Origin: Arion vulgaris
Taxonomy: Eukaryota > Mollusca > Gastropoda > Stylommatophora > Arionidae
Reading direction: 5' to 3'
Length of the DNA: 64,000 bases
NCBI GenBank assembly: GCA_020796225.1
Contig: CM036754.1
Coordinates: 45,204,084 to 45,268,083 of the forward strand
Below are positions 10,401 to 21,192 of the stretch, piece after piece. The first letter of the stretch is position 1. Each line of letters opens with the position of its first letter. The translations under genes and the position numbers were made by a program. The notes below the pieces were generated by a model that worked only from the letters and a program-made list of their open reading frames with translations, searched no databases and was not told the DNA's origin.

Positions 10401-10866
10401 GTCTGAGGTTCGAATCGTTTGTTTGGTAGTGGTATTTTTTTCGTAAGCCCTAATATTTGTTCATTATCTATTTATTTATCATTTTCATTGGCTCTAGTGA
10501 TTCGACTTGGATTCATAGAACGTTTTATTCTCTTCTCTCTAGTGATTCGACTTGGATTCATATAACGTTTTATTCTCTTCTCTCTAGAGATTCGACTTGG
10601 ATTCATAGAACGTTTTATTCTCTTCTCTCTAGAGATTCGACTTGGATTCATATAACGTTTTATTCTCTTCTCTCTAGAGATTCGACTTGGATTCATAGAA
10701 CCTTTTATTCTCTTCTCTCAAGAGATTCGACTTGGATTCATAGAACCTCTTATTCTCTTCTCTCAAGAGATTATAACTTCAAATGCAGAGAAAATATGCA
10801 GTATACTTGAAGACAAGCACCGGACTATGGAAACACTTCATCAAACATCTCAGCAGAACAGACCAG
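7464..10866 (+). CDS. Probable split gene, unknown product (three candidate exons)
   Basis: Exon 1, 7464-7608: starts MHSRLALYGCRKLTMD (a second ATG at 7506), continues DVLQRLGDVLLEEDTKIDVE, and ends with a consensus donor GTAAGT at 7609. Exon 2, 9984-10086: begins after tttttag and continues the frame in phase (CCGLDVDTCCFSSHPEDVS), with donor GTTAGT at 10087. Exon 3, 10802-10866, is weaker: after tatgcag the frame continues as SILEDKHRTMETLHQTSQQ. Exons 1 and 2 join without a stop and their borders are canonical; this is the main support. Intron 1 contains an 18-bp array, a dispersed repeat and a 35-bp array; intron 2 contains a 45-bp array. The product is acidic and then Gln-rich; I recognise no family. 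Later exons are not identified. A chance reading is possible. Confidence 0.4.
7717..7862. repeat. 18-bp minisatellite, second block
   Basis: Eight copies of ctgtctggagtgctgggt, the same family as 6533-6825, now inside the first predicted intron. A short SINE and the 20-bp array lie between the two blocks. Confidence 0.9.
7905..7971. repeat. (ATTG/ATTC)n microsatellite
   Basis: Tetranucleotide tract (tgattgattgattcattcat) bordering the dispersed repeat at 7972. A similar attg tract borders the other copy at 57715, so it may be the element's end. Confidence 0.7.
7972..8350 (+). repeat. Dispersed repeat C, copy 1
   Basis: About 375 bp that align along their length with 57735-58110. Shared blocks include gataggactaggaactcga and tctcacctac-ctgagat. 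Both copies follow an (attg)n tract and both are followed by a minisatellite. Non-coding; possibly a SINE or another non-autonomous element, not identified. Confidence 0.6.
8405..9944. repeat. 35-bp minisatellite (caactgtcgaccacaaactg)
   Basis: About 44 copies of a 35-bp unit: caactgtcgaccacaaactg followed by ggcagtcagcttaat. Highly homogeneous; differences are recurrent (g/a in ggcagt, ttaat/tttat/taaat, cca/cta), pointing to recent homogenisation. Nearly every unit contains GTCGAC. It lies in the first intron of the predicted split gene. Confidence 0.97.
10350..10430 (+). other. B-box-like sequence (possible SINE head)
   Basis: aggttcgaatcg near 10409 matches the pol III B-box consensus GGTTCGANNC. 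No convincing A-box or tRNA fold is visible upstream, so it is noted only as a possible tRNA-derived SINE head. Confidence 0.15.
10496..10770. repeat. 45-bp minisatellite carrying a splice-acceptor-like tract
   Basis: Six copies of a 45-bp unit: agtgattcgacttggattca, then tagaacgttt and tattctcttctctct. Each junction reads as a pyrimidine tract followed by TAG or AAG (ttctcttctctctag), a good 3' splice site. The array abuts the candidate third exon at 10802. Confidence 0.95.
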
Positions 10867-10990
10867 GTCATTATATTTCCTACGTACTGAACTGACACGT
10901 ACATAGACTAGAAATAAGGTAACTAACTAACTATCTGCCAGTGTCAACGTATTCTCCATGAGTGCTAGGTGTGCGTCGCATTTTTATTGA

Positions 10991-11100
10991 AACGCCCGAG
11001 TGGTTACAGGGCCCAAATTTGGGGTGTAAAGAATAGAACCACTGTTACCTGCCATGCATGTCGTAAGAGGCGACTAAGGAGGTTTGGCTGAAATCGGCTA
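10991..11100 (+). mobile_element. SINE, family A (5' part)
   Basis: Starts cgagtggttacagggcccaa, then a ggggtgtaaagaatag block and the core gtcgtaagaggcgactaagg. The same order is seen at 19399-19650 and 40616-40746. Truncated at 11100, where a 28-bp array begins. Confidence 0.6.
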
Positions 11101-11113
11101 CGTTCGTGATGAA

Positions 11114-11283
11114 CAGACAGTCGGCAAGGAATCAGATTTGTTTGACAGTCGGCAAGGAATCAGATGTGGCCTTATTGACCCCTGTAAGCTTTCTAACTTT
11201 GTTTGACAGTCGGCAAGGAATCAGATTTGTTTGACAGTCGGCAAGGAATAAGATTTGTTTGACAGTCGGCAAGGAATCAGAAA
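11114..11283. repeat. 28-bp repeat (gacagtcggcaaggaatcag)
   Basis: Five copies of gacagtcggcaaggaatcag plus about 8 bp (atttgttt). One copy is extended by a piece (gtaagctttctaactttgttt-like) that also follows the last copy, showing deletion or duplication of mixed-length units. Confidence 0.85.
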
Positions 11284-11489
11284 TGATCTTATTGAGCACT
11301 GTAAGCTTTGCAACCCGGAAGTATTTGCTCAGGTGTGTGCGACTGTCATCCCTAACACTACCATATACTTTAGCATCTCATGCCTCCTCTTCCCATCTAT
11401 CGCCTTCTTTTTCTTCTTATTTTGATTACTTCTTCTTCTTCTCTTCTTTGTACACTATCAAAGGTTATCTTGAATAAAGGAATATTCAA

Positions 11490-12578
11490 AGAGATTACAT
11501 CCACGTAATAGTGAGCTTTTGACAGAGTCCAACATGAAAAGTTAATCATATGTCTACAAGAAATAGGACTAGATGGGGATGATATCAGACTAATAAGTAA
11601 CATATACTGGGAACAGACAGCAATAATAAAATATGAAAATAGCTACTCTCCATACATAGACATAAAGAGAGGAGTGAGACAAGGATGCATTCGGTCACCA
11701 AGCCTATTTAACATCTACACAGAGAAAATCTTCAAACAACTAGAGGGAATGCCAGGACTCAAGATCAATGGGAAAATAATAAACAACTTAAGATATGCAG
11801 ATGACACAGTATTGGTAGCAGAAAATGAACAAGATCTACAAGAACTAGTGGACCAATTGGACAGAACTAGCAAAGGAATATGGATTAGACATTAACATAC
11901 AGAAAACAAATACTGTGGTAATCGACAAGGAAATGGAGAAACATAAAATGAATATAAAAATACATGGAGAATTACTACATCAAGTAAAAAGCTACTCCTA
12001 TCTCGGTCAGATGATAACAGATGATGGCAGATGTATAACAGAAATTAAAAGAGAATAGGAATGGCCAAGGATAATTTCAATAGTATGAGAAAGTTACTGA
12101 CATCCAAACAAATTAAAAACAGGCTAAAAATTAGAATGATCAAATGCTATATATATCCTATATTAATGTATGGCTCGAAACATGGACAATGAACAAACAG
12201 TTAGAAGACAGAATTGATGCATTTGAGATGTGGATATATAGAAGAATAGGCAGAGTTTCATAGACAGAAAAACAGACAAATAAACAAGTTTTAGAAAAAC
12301 TAGGCATGAAGAAACAATTATTAAGAGAAATAAAATTCAGACAAGTAAAGTATTTTGGGCACATAAAAGACATGACACCATGATAAAACATTTACTAGAG
12401 GGGAAAGTTGAGGGGAAGAGCAAGAGGAAGACCGAGAGATAAGTGGGAGGAAACTTTAAGAAATGGACAGGTTACAGTCTGGCAGTGTGCAACACCAAGG
12501 CGAAAGACAGAGGATGCTGGAGATTAATTGCAGTCAACCTTCGATGTGGAGACGGCACCTGATGATGATGATGAATAG
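11490..12578 (+). pseudogene. LINE reverse transcriptase, 5'-truncated
   Basis: RT fragments in order: YWEQTAIIKYENSY, KRGVRQGCIRSPSLFNIYTE (motif B), NNLRYADDTVLVAENEQDL with the catalytic YADD near 11798, then after a frameshift near 11880 QVKSYSYLGQMITDDGRC and KCYIYPILMYG. The C-terminal region decays with several stops and ends in a GATGAT microsatellite at 12560-12577, a typical LINE 3' end. The endonuclease domain and the first RT motifs are missing. This family differs from those at 16111 and 34578. Confidence 0.8.
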
Positions 12579-12795
12579 TGAGCGTATGTGGCTTTGCTGT
12601 GGTGAGCTCGATCAGAACCCAAGAGTAACTGGTTCAAACTTTGCGACGGCTAGTTTAGAAGCAAACTTTTCCCGGGGATTTTTACAAACAGTAAATCCTC
12701 GCCGTTCAGAAAGCAAATGCCAACTACTGAACGTTTAAGTGGTACCTAGAAAATCCACGACTCGTTTACTCTGTTTGATGGTGAAGTCCTGTGAA
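12579..12795. other. Unassigned spacer, weak tRNA-like boxes
   Basis: About 200 bp with no coding frame. ctggttcaaactt near 12630 resembles a B-box, with a possible A-box about 45 bp upstream, so it could be a SINE head; not supported by a second copy in the window. Confidence 0.2.
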
Positions 12796-15700
12796 GAATA
12801 TACCAGGATTTTCATGTTCATTTCAATCGTTTGACATCGCACCCGAGTGGTTACCGAGGGAATATACCAGGATTTTCATGTTCATTTCAATAGTTTGACA
12901 TCACACCCGAGTGTTACCGAGGATATACCAGGATTTTCATGTTCATTTCAATAGTTTGACATCACCCGAGTGATTACCGAGGGGATATACCAGGATTTTC
13001 ATGTTCATTTCAATAGTTTGACATCACACCCGAGTGGTTACCGAGGGAATATACCAGGATTTTCATGTTCATTTCAATCGTTTGACATCGCACCCGAGTG
13101 GTTACCGAGGGGATATACCAGGATTTTCATGTTCATTTCAATAGTTTGACATCACACCCAGTGGTTACGAGGGGATATACCAGGATTTTCATGTTCATTT
13201 CAATAGTTTGACATCACACCCGAGTGGTTACCGAGGGGATATACCAGGATTTTCATGTTCATTTCAATCGTTTGACATCGCACCCGAGTGGTTACCGAGG
13301 GGATATACCAGGATTTTCATGTTCATTTCAATAGTTTGACATCACACCCGAGTGATTACCGAGGGGATATACCAGGATTTTCATGTTCATTTCAATAGTT
13401 TGACATCACACCCGAGTGATTACCGAGGGGATATACCAGGATTTTCATGTTCATTTCAATAGTTTGACATCACCCGAGTGGTTACCGAGGGGATATACCA
13501 GGATTTTCATGTTCATTTCAATAGTTTGACATCACACCCGAGTGGTTACCGAGGGGATATACCAGGATTTTCATGTTCATTTCAATAGTTTGACATCACC
13601 CGAGTGATTACCGAGGGGATATACCAGGATTTTCATGTTCATTTCAATAGTTTCACATCACCCAGTGATTACCGAGGGAATATACCAGGATTTTCATGTT
13701 CATTTCAATGTTTGACATCCACCCGAGTGGTTACCGAGGAATATACCAGATTTTCATGTTCATTTCAATAGTTGACATCACACCGAGTGGTTACCGAGGG
13801 ATATACCAGGATTTTCATGTTCATTTCAATAGTTTGACATCACACCCGAGTGGTTACCGAGGGAATATACCAGGATTTTCATGTTCATTTCAATAGTTTG
13901 ACATCCCGAGTGGTTACCGAGGGATATCCAGGATTTTCATGTTCATTTCAATAGTTTGACATCACACCCGAGTGGTTACCGAGGGGATATACCAGGATTT
14001 TCATGTTCATTTCAATAGTTTGACATCCACCCGAGTGGTTACCGAGGGAATATACCAGGATTTTCATGTTCATTTCAATAGTTTGACATCGCACCCGAGT
14101 GGTTACCGAGGGGATATACCAGGATTTTCATGTTCATTTCAATAGTTTGACATCGCACCCGAGTGATTACCGAGGGGATATACCAGGATTTTCATGTTCA
14201 TTTCAATAGTTTGACATCACCAGAGTGGTTACCGAGGGGATATACCAGGATTTTCATGTTCATTTCAATAGTTTGACATCACCCGAGTGATTACCGAGGG
14301 AATATACCAGGATTTTCATGTTCATTTCAATAGTTTGACATCACCCGAGTGATTACCGAGGGGATATACCAGGATTTTCATGTTCATTTCAATAGTTTGA
14401 CATCCACCCGAGTGATTACCGAGGGGATATACCAGGATTTTCATGTTCATTTCAATAGTTTGACATCCCCGAGTGATTACCGAGGGGATATACCAGGATT
14501 TTCATGTTCATTTCAATAGTTTGACATCACACGTGAGTGGTTACCGAGGGATATACCAGGATTTTCATGTTCATTTCAATGTTTGACATCGCCGAGTGGT
14601 TACCGAGGGAATATGCCAGGATTTTCATGTTCATTTCAATAGTTTGACATCACCCGAGTGATTACCGAGGGAATATACCAGGATTTTCATGTTCATTTCA
14701 ATAGTTTGACATCACCCGAGTGATTACCGAGGGAATATACCAGGATTTTCATGTTCATTTCAATAGTTTGACATCACCCGAGTGATTACCGAGGGAATAT
14801 ACCAGGATTTTCATGTTCATTTCAATAGTTTGACATCCCCGAGTGATTACCGAGGGATATACCAGGATTTTCATGTTCATTTCAATAGTTTGACATCACC
14901 CGAGTGATTACCGAGGGAATATACCAGGATTTTCATGTTCATTTCAATAGTTTGACATCACACCCGAGTGGTTACCGAGGGAATATACCAGGATTTTCAT
15001 GTTCATTTCAATAGTTTGACATCCACCGAGTGATTACCGAGGGAATATACCAGGATTTTCATGTTCATTTCAATAGTTTGACATCGCCCGAGTGATTACC
15101 GAGGGAATATACCAGGATTTTCATGTTCATTTCAATAGTTTGACATCACACCCGAGTGGTTACCGAGGATATACCAGATTTTCATGTTCATTTCAATGTT
15201 TGACATCCACCCGAGTGGTTACCGAGGGGATATACCAGGATTTTCATGTTCATTTCAATAGTTTGACATCACACCCGAGTGATTACCTGAGGGATATACC
15301 AGGATTTTCATGTTCATTTCAATAGTTTGACATCACACCCGAGTGATTACCGAGGGGATATACCAGGATTTTCATGTTCATTTCAATAGTTTGACATCAC
15401 CCGAGTGGTTACCGAGGGGATATACCAGGATTTTCATGTTCATTTCAATAGTTTGACATCACACCCGAGTGGTTACCGAGGGTATATACCAGGATTTTCA
15501 TGTTCATTTCAATAGTTTGACATCACCCGAGTGATTACCGAGGGAATATACCAGGATTTTCATGTTCATTTCAATAGTTTGACATCACACCCGAGTGATT
15601 ACCGAGGGAATATACCAGGATTTTCATGTTCATTTCAATCGTTTGACATCGCACCCGAGTGGTTACCGAGGAATATACAGGATTTTCATGTTCATTTCAA

Positions 15701-15842
15701 TAGTTTGACATCACCCGAGTGGTTACCGAGGGGATATACCAGGATTTTCATGTTCATTTCAATAGTTTGACATCACACCAGTGGTTACCGAGGGGATATA
15801 CCAGGATTTTCATGTTCATTTCAATAGTTTGACATCACCCGA
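12796..15842. repeat. 64-bp minisatellite, main block
   Basis: Roughly 48 copies of an about 64-bp unit: ataccaggattttcatgttc, atttcaatagtttgacatc, then a variable ac/g run, cccgagtggttaccgaggg. Most length variation is in the (ca)cccgag stretch. The last block is the 5' head of SINE family A (compare 10991 and 19399). The array resumes at 15942-16110 and 19349-19418 on either side of a LINE. Confidence 0.95.
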
Positions 15843-15941
15843 GTGATTACTTACTTATTCTTACTTAATCGTCATGCCTAGTAACACATGGGGAGAAAGG
15901 ACTTTCCATGTTCTTCTGTCTTGACACTTCACGCAGGCCCC
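15843..15941 (-). mobile_element. Short copy of the neighbouring LINE 3' end
   Basis: About 95 bp matching the 3' terminus of the LINE at 16111 (ttacttaat-cgtcatgcctag, taacacatgggg, aaaggactttccatg). It starts after the same gagtgattac junction as the long copy. It is either a second severely truncated insertion or, more likely, a duplication of the array-LINE junction followed by deletion. Confidence 0.7.
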
Positions 15942-16110
15942 AGGATTTTCATGTTCATTTCAATAGTTTGACATCGCCCGAGTGATTACCGAGGATATAC
16001 CAGATTTTCATGTTCATTTCAATAGTTTGACATCGCTGAGTGATTACCGAGGGAATATAGCCAGGATTTTCATGTTCATTTCAATAGTTTGACATCGCCC
16101 GAGTGATTAC
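15942..16110. repeat. 64-bp minisatellite, middle block
   Basis: Two and a half units of the array described at 12796. The last 14 bp (gcccgagtgattac, 16097-16110) are repeated at 19335-19348 and form the target-site duplication of the LINE. Confidence 0.9.
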
Positions 16111-19100
16111 TTACTATTACTTAATCCGTCATGCCTAGTAACACATGGGGCTTCAGAAAGGACTTTCCATGCTCTCCTGTCCGTGCAACCTTCAGCGCAG
16201 AGCCCACGTCAGAGATGCGGTGTCCAGTTCCTCTTCCATCATGCGCCTCCATGTTGTCCGTGGTCTGCCTTTCTTTCTCTTTCCTTCGGGTGTCCAAGTG
16301 AGGGCTACCCTTGCAGGCATTTCTTGTCTCATTCTCATAACATGTCCGAGCCATTTCCATCTTCTCTTTTGAGTATGTCATTCATTGCCTCTTGTCTTGT
16401 ATCTTGGAGTAGTTGGTTATTGGATATTTTTACTGGCCAAAAGATTCCCAAGATTCTGCGAAGACAAGAGTGGTGGAAAAACTGACAGCCTGCTAGTATC
16501 TCCTTTGGTCATCCTCCAACATTCCGATCCGTAGAGCAAAACTGGCAAAACAATGCTTTTATAGAGTTTAAGCTTTGTGGTCCTATTGTAGATTTTGGAC
16601 TTCCATACTGGTTTCATTCTGGCAAAAGCGGTTCTGGACTTACTTAGACGTGATTTTAGATCTTCCTCTGTGCCACCATTTAGTGTCAGTACGCTACCAA
16701 GATATGTAAACTGCTCAACCCTTTCCAGTGTTTCATTTTCTAACATTACTGGTTGTTGGATTTCACTGTTTGTCATAATTTTTGTTTTTCCTGTGTTTGT
16801 TTTGAGGCCTACTGTCTTTGCCGTGCTGTGAAGTATTGTACTTTTCTCTTGTATATGTTCATATTTGTGTGACACCAGGGCTATATCATCTGCAAAGTCC
16901 AGATCCTAAAGCATATCGAAAGGGGTCCATCTTATTCCTCTTGGTGCTTGTTGATTTATGGCATTTTTAGCACCCAGTCAATTGTAATACTAAACAAAAG
17001 AGAGGACATTACGCATCCCTGTCTTACACCAGATTTTACTGAAAATGTTTTGTTGGAATTCTTTAGGTTGCAGGAGAAATCTTTATAGAAGAGGGCTATG
17101 ATGTTGACAAGCTTCTGCGGTACGCCGTATTGTCTCAGTATCTTCCATAGGCTGTCTCTGTGGACGCTGTCGAATGCCTTTTCAAAATCTATGAAGTTGA
17201 TGTATATAGTCCTTTGCCACTCGCTACATTGTTCTAAAATGTTACGCAGGGTAAATATATGTTCATTTGTTCCTCTTCCTTTCCTAAATCCTGCTTGCTC
17301 CATTCGTAGACACTTATCTATTGCTTCTTGTATTCGCATTATGATAATTTTGCAGAATATCTTACTTGGGATTGAAAGCAACGTGATTCCTCTCCAGTTA
17401 TTGCAATCTGTTAGATCTCCTTTCTTGGGGATTTTCACTACAGTACCCCTAGTCCAATCCTTAGGCAATTCTTCTTTCTCCCAGATATCTGCAAACAATG
17501 GCTCTAATATGTTTGCAGCTAAGATGGGATCGATCTTGAAAAGCTCTGCTGTCATTTCATCATTTCCGGTGCTTTGTTGTTTCTCATGGATCCAATAGAT
17601 TTTACTATTTCTTGCTTTTCTGGCAATTTGAGGTTGATATCAATATCCTGTGCGGCCGGTGGAATATCCGGTGGATGTTCAGGATCAGGTCTGTTTAGCA
17701 CATCTTCAAAGTGGGATGTCCATCTCATATCCTGCTCCTGCTCTGTTGTCAACAGTTGTCCTAGACTGTTTCTGACTGGCATGTTATGGTTGTGTCTTTT
17801 ACCTCCGCATAATTGTTTGGTAATCTTGTACAGTTTGTGCAGATCATGTACTTTAGCAGCCTTTTCTGCTATTTCTGCTGTCTTTTCCATAAATTTTCTC
17901 TTGTCTGTTCTAGCACTTCTTTACCATTTTGTTTAGTTCTGTATATTCTTTTCTTGCCTTATCTTTTTGACGTTCTGATCTAATGCTATTGATGAGATTT
18001 TTTTTCTCTTTTCGCTTTTGGATGTATTCTAAGGTCTGGCCACTTATCCACTCTTTATGTTGTCCTTTACTGGTTCCCAGTATACTACTGCTAACTATTT
18101 TATATGTGCCTTTGATCGCATTCCATTTTCTTGGATATTTTCAGTTGGTGTTGTGTCTGACTGCTCTGACAGGATTTGAAATCTGTTCTTTAGTTCCACT
18201 ATATATTTTGTAGCAATCTCTCTATCTTTTAATAAGTTAACATTAAAGTATTCTGTTCTTGTCTTGGCTTGTATATATGTTTTCTTGAGTTTGAGCCTGA
18301 TCATGGCAACGACAAGGTGGTGGTCGCTGCCCACGTCAGCTCCTCTTTTCACCTTTACATCAAGTAATGTCTTCGCCATTTACTGTTGATCATAAAGTGG
18401 TCTATCTGGTTTTCATCTCTTCCATTTGGGGATATCCATGTGTACTTGTGTATGGTCCTGTGTGGAAACAATGTTCCTCCTATGATCAGTCTGTTTTCTA
18501 GACAAAAATTGCTCAACATTTCTCCATTTTCATTTGCAGTGCCACATCCTTCTTTCCCCATTATTGCTTCTCTGTGTCTGTTATTGTTGCCAACTTTTGC
18601 GTTTAGGTCTCCCATTATGCACAAAACGTCCTGAGCTGGAACCTTGTCCACTATTTCCTGTAACCTTCTATAAAATGTGTTTTGTCCTCTTCTTCGGCTT
18701 CGTTAGTGGGTGCATAGCATTGAATGATAGTTAGCTTTCCTTGTTTCCTATTAAATCGGGCTTTCAACAATCTTTCATTAATCGGGTGCCACTCTAAGAG
18801 ATGTTTATTCAATCCTTTCCTTATTATTAGTGCAACTCCTGCTGAATGATTCCAGTCGTCTCTTCCTGAGTACAAGATGGTTTCCCCTGTTCTAGTTGTC
18901 GTCTATCCAAAGCCTGTCCATCTACTTTCGCTGACCCCTAGAAGGTGTAATTTATAGTGTTGCATCTCTTTTACCACCTGTGCTGTCTTTGTGGTCTCGA
19001 ACATTGTTCTGACGTTCCAGAATCCTATTCTTAGTTTAGATTTGGCATCCAGCAGACTTGAATTCCCAGCGTGGGCTTCCTTGCGGCTTTCACCCATACT

Positions 19101-19334
19101 GTTCATGCTGACAGTGGTACTCTGTCTCAAGACCGCTGGACATCGAGAACATTTTTTTTCCTTTTGAAGTTTCTGTAACATTTTTCCTTTTTTATGGGGC
19201 AGAGTTGTTAGCACTGCGCCCAACACCCAACCTGGAGGACCAGGAGGCCACATTTAGTCTGACCTCTCACCTTGGACCTGTCCGGCATGGGTAACCCTTC
19301 CAGGAACAGAACGTTCCTGCCGGCATAGCTTTCT
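16111..19334 (-). mobile_element. Nearly full-length APE-type LINE (RTE-like), inactivated
   Basis: One ORF is recognisable on the minus strand but is broken by several frameshifts (for example near 18890, 18650, 18370, 17920, 17555 and 16950). The endonuclease comes first: GFWNVRTMFE, GVSESRWTG, GDLNAKVG, and SDHHLVVA near 18310-19050. Next is reverse transcriptase: KIPKKGDLTDCNNWRGITLL, FIDFEKAFDSVHRD, SGVRQGCVMS, and the catalytic FADD near 16886-16897. Then comes the post-RT stretch QFTYLGSVL, LYGSECWRMT and a short Thr/Arg-rich tail. No gag-like ORF1 is visible. The 3' end (left) finishes in a ttactattactt simple repeat. gcccgagtgattac flanks both ends, so it inserted into the 64-bp array. 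Clade is inferred from the single APE-RT ORF. Confidence 0.85.
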
Positions 19335-19348
19335 GCCCGAGTGATTAC

Positions 19349-19418
19349 CGAGGGGAATATACCAGGATTTTCATGTTCATTTCAATAGTTTGACATCGCC
19401 CGAGTGTTTACCGAGGGT
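19349..19418. repeat. 64-bp minisatellite, right remnant
   Basis: One unit (cgaggggaatataccaggat, then ttcatgttcatttcaatag) on the far side of the LINE. Its last cccgag-g-ttaccgaggg block is at the same time the first block of the SINE at 19399. Confidence 0.9.
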
Positions 19419-19650
19419 CCAAATTGGGTGTCAAGAATAGAAGCACTGTTACCTGCCATGCATGTCGTAAGAGGCGACTAAGGAGGTTTGGATGAAATCG
19501 GATGCATGTGTCCTAAACGTGTAGAAGTCTATGCGATTAGGTGCCTACTAAACCAATGTGCAACGTATACATGTTCTTGCAAGATCAAACATATCACAAA
19601 AGTGATTAAAATTGATCGTAAAGAACGAACGCAAAGAAGAAGAAGAAGAA
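19399..19650 (+). mobile_element. SINE, family A
   Basis: Head cgagtgtttaccgaggg, ccaaattgggtgtcaag, core gtcgtaagaggcgactaagg, gtcctaaacgtgtagaagtc, aaccaatgtgcaacgtatac, and a (GAA)n tail at 19632-19650. It is about 250 bp and the most complete family A copy here. Family B shares a related core (catgtcgtaagaga), so the two families may be linked by a common central domain. Confidence 0.7.
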
Positions 19651-19706
19651 TAGTTTAGAAGTAAGTAAACAACAGAAGTAACAATAAGTACTCATGTTTG
19701 ATGACC

Positions 19707-20010
19707 AGAGAGAAAGAGAGAGAGAGAGAGAGTGAGAGTGAGAGAGTGAGGGGAGAGAGAGAGAGAGTGAGAGAGAGAGGTGAGAGGTGAGAGAGAGAGT
19801 GAGAGAGGAGTGAGAGAGTGAGAGGAGAGAGAGTGAAGAGAGAGTGAAAGAGGGGAAAGAGAGAGTGAGAGAGAGAGTGAGAGAGAGTGAGAGAGAGGGA
19901 GAGAGTGCCATTGCTTTGCCTCACCAGACATATCATGTCCGACAATTTGTTTGAAGTCCAGAGAGAGAGAGAGTGTGTGTGAGAGAGAGAGTGTGTGAGA
20001 GAGAGAGAGA
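19707..20010. repeat. (GA)n-rich tract with embedded duplicate
   Basis: Purine tracts of gagaga/gtgaga at 19707-19905 and 19960-20010. Each is followed by a near-identical about 60-bp piece (caccagacatatcat-tccgac). Copy B has one pure (GA)n tract at the matching place, 32362-32398. Confidence 0.9.
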
Positions 20011-20107
20011 GCCATCGCTTGTTTCCTTCACCAGACATATCATATCCGACAAATTGTTTGACATTTAATGATTGATTAATTTACTGTTTTTGTTGCAAGA
20101 ATAATTT

Positions 20108-20167
20108 GATAGAACATTTATTGATAGAACATTTATTGATAGAACATTTATTGATAGAACATTTATT
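20108..20167. repeat. 15-bp repeat (gatagaacatttatt), four copies
   Basis: Four perfect tandem copies in duplication copy A. Copy B has the sequence once (gttagaacatttattg near 32496). Confidence 0.9.
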
Positions 20168-20179
20168 AATGAATTTATA

Positions 20180-20962
20180 AAAATGTAAAAACTAAAAACA
20201 GTATGGAATGGAAACTGATCGGATAACAAAGATGAGAATACAAAGAGCATGAATATTCCCAGCTGCAACATATGGGTGTGAAACATGGACACTTAATAAA
20301 GCAGTAAACAAACATCATGTTTTTCAAATATAGGTCGCTCGTATGTTGCTGGGGTTCACAAGCGGAGCAAAGAATAGTAACACTGAGACCTACAAAGCAT
20401 GTCGTAAGAGACGGCTGAGGTAGGGGCCTAGGAAGCTACCTAGTAAATAAAAGCATTTAGAAATCTGATTTGCTGGCGTATGTGTAGGCGCATAACTGGC
20501 ACAACGTACATTCGCTCTTAGGCTCAAATCACAAACAAATCACAAATAGTGGTTTAGCAAGTAGTCGATATGAAGCGTTTGAAGAAGTAGCAGAAAAGAA
20601 GAAGAAGAAGGATATAAGTGTTACAGAAGAATCCTCCATATCAGAGGACAGAGAAGACAACAAATAGATCTATACAGAAATGAACTCAAAATCAAAGAAC
20701 ACTGCTGATGTACAAATAAGAAAGAGAAAAATGAAGTAATTTAGATATATAAAGAGACAAGAAGGGTTGGAGAAGATCATTATTGAAGGAGGTATACCGG
20801 CAAGAGGGGAAGAGGGAAAACCACAGAGAAGATGGATTCATAATGTAACTGATAGTTTGAGCATGACGGCTGCAAAGGCGGAGCATCTGCCTATGAAAGA
20901 GAAATTCCGAAGACTGTCAGTGTGACAAAGTTCTGCTCAGGACAAGCTACTAGATAATGATG
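20180..20962 (+). pseudogene. LINE 3' end, family A, interrupted by a SINE
   Basis: Reads RITKMRIQRA, ATYGCETWTLNKAV, then after the SINE (20333-20611) YKCYRRI, DVQIRKRK, RQEGLEKIIIEGGIPARGEE, a DG-I-NVTDSLSMTAAKAEHL stretch, and ends in the tctgctcaggacaagctact 3' region. Stops and shifts are present. At 20775-20835 it holds a single unexpanded copy of the sequence that forms the 55-bp array in duplication copy B. Confidence 0.75.
20333..20611 (+). mobile_element. SINE, family B
   Basis: Most complete family B copy: head gttgctggggttcacaagcg, agaatagtaacac, gcatgtcgtaagagacgg, cctagtaaataaaagc, gcgcataactggcacaacgt, and a (GAA)n tail. It interrupts the LINE between matching atata sequences (20327-20332 and 20612), consistent with a short target duplication. 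Absent from copy B. Confidence 0.7.
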
Positions 20963-21192
20963 TTGATGAACAATTTTGTGGATGAAAGTATAATTATTGT
21001 AATATCCATTTTATGTTGTTAGAACATCCAGTTTGTAGAACTCAAATGTTGCAGCATTGTTTATCAAGCGTTCTTCCAGGTGCTAACAGGTAAAACAACA
21101 GGTGTAGTCGACATCCCTTTATCGCTAATAGATGTGAGAATAAACAATAATAATAATAGATTTGTACCAATTCCTGTTTATTTATAAAATGT

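Noticed and set aside
10400..10420. tRNA gene suggested by GGTTCGAATC
   Set aside because: No A-box at the right distance and no cloverleaf could be drawn by eye.
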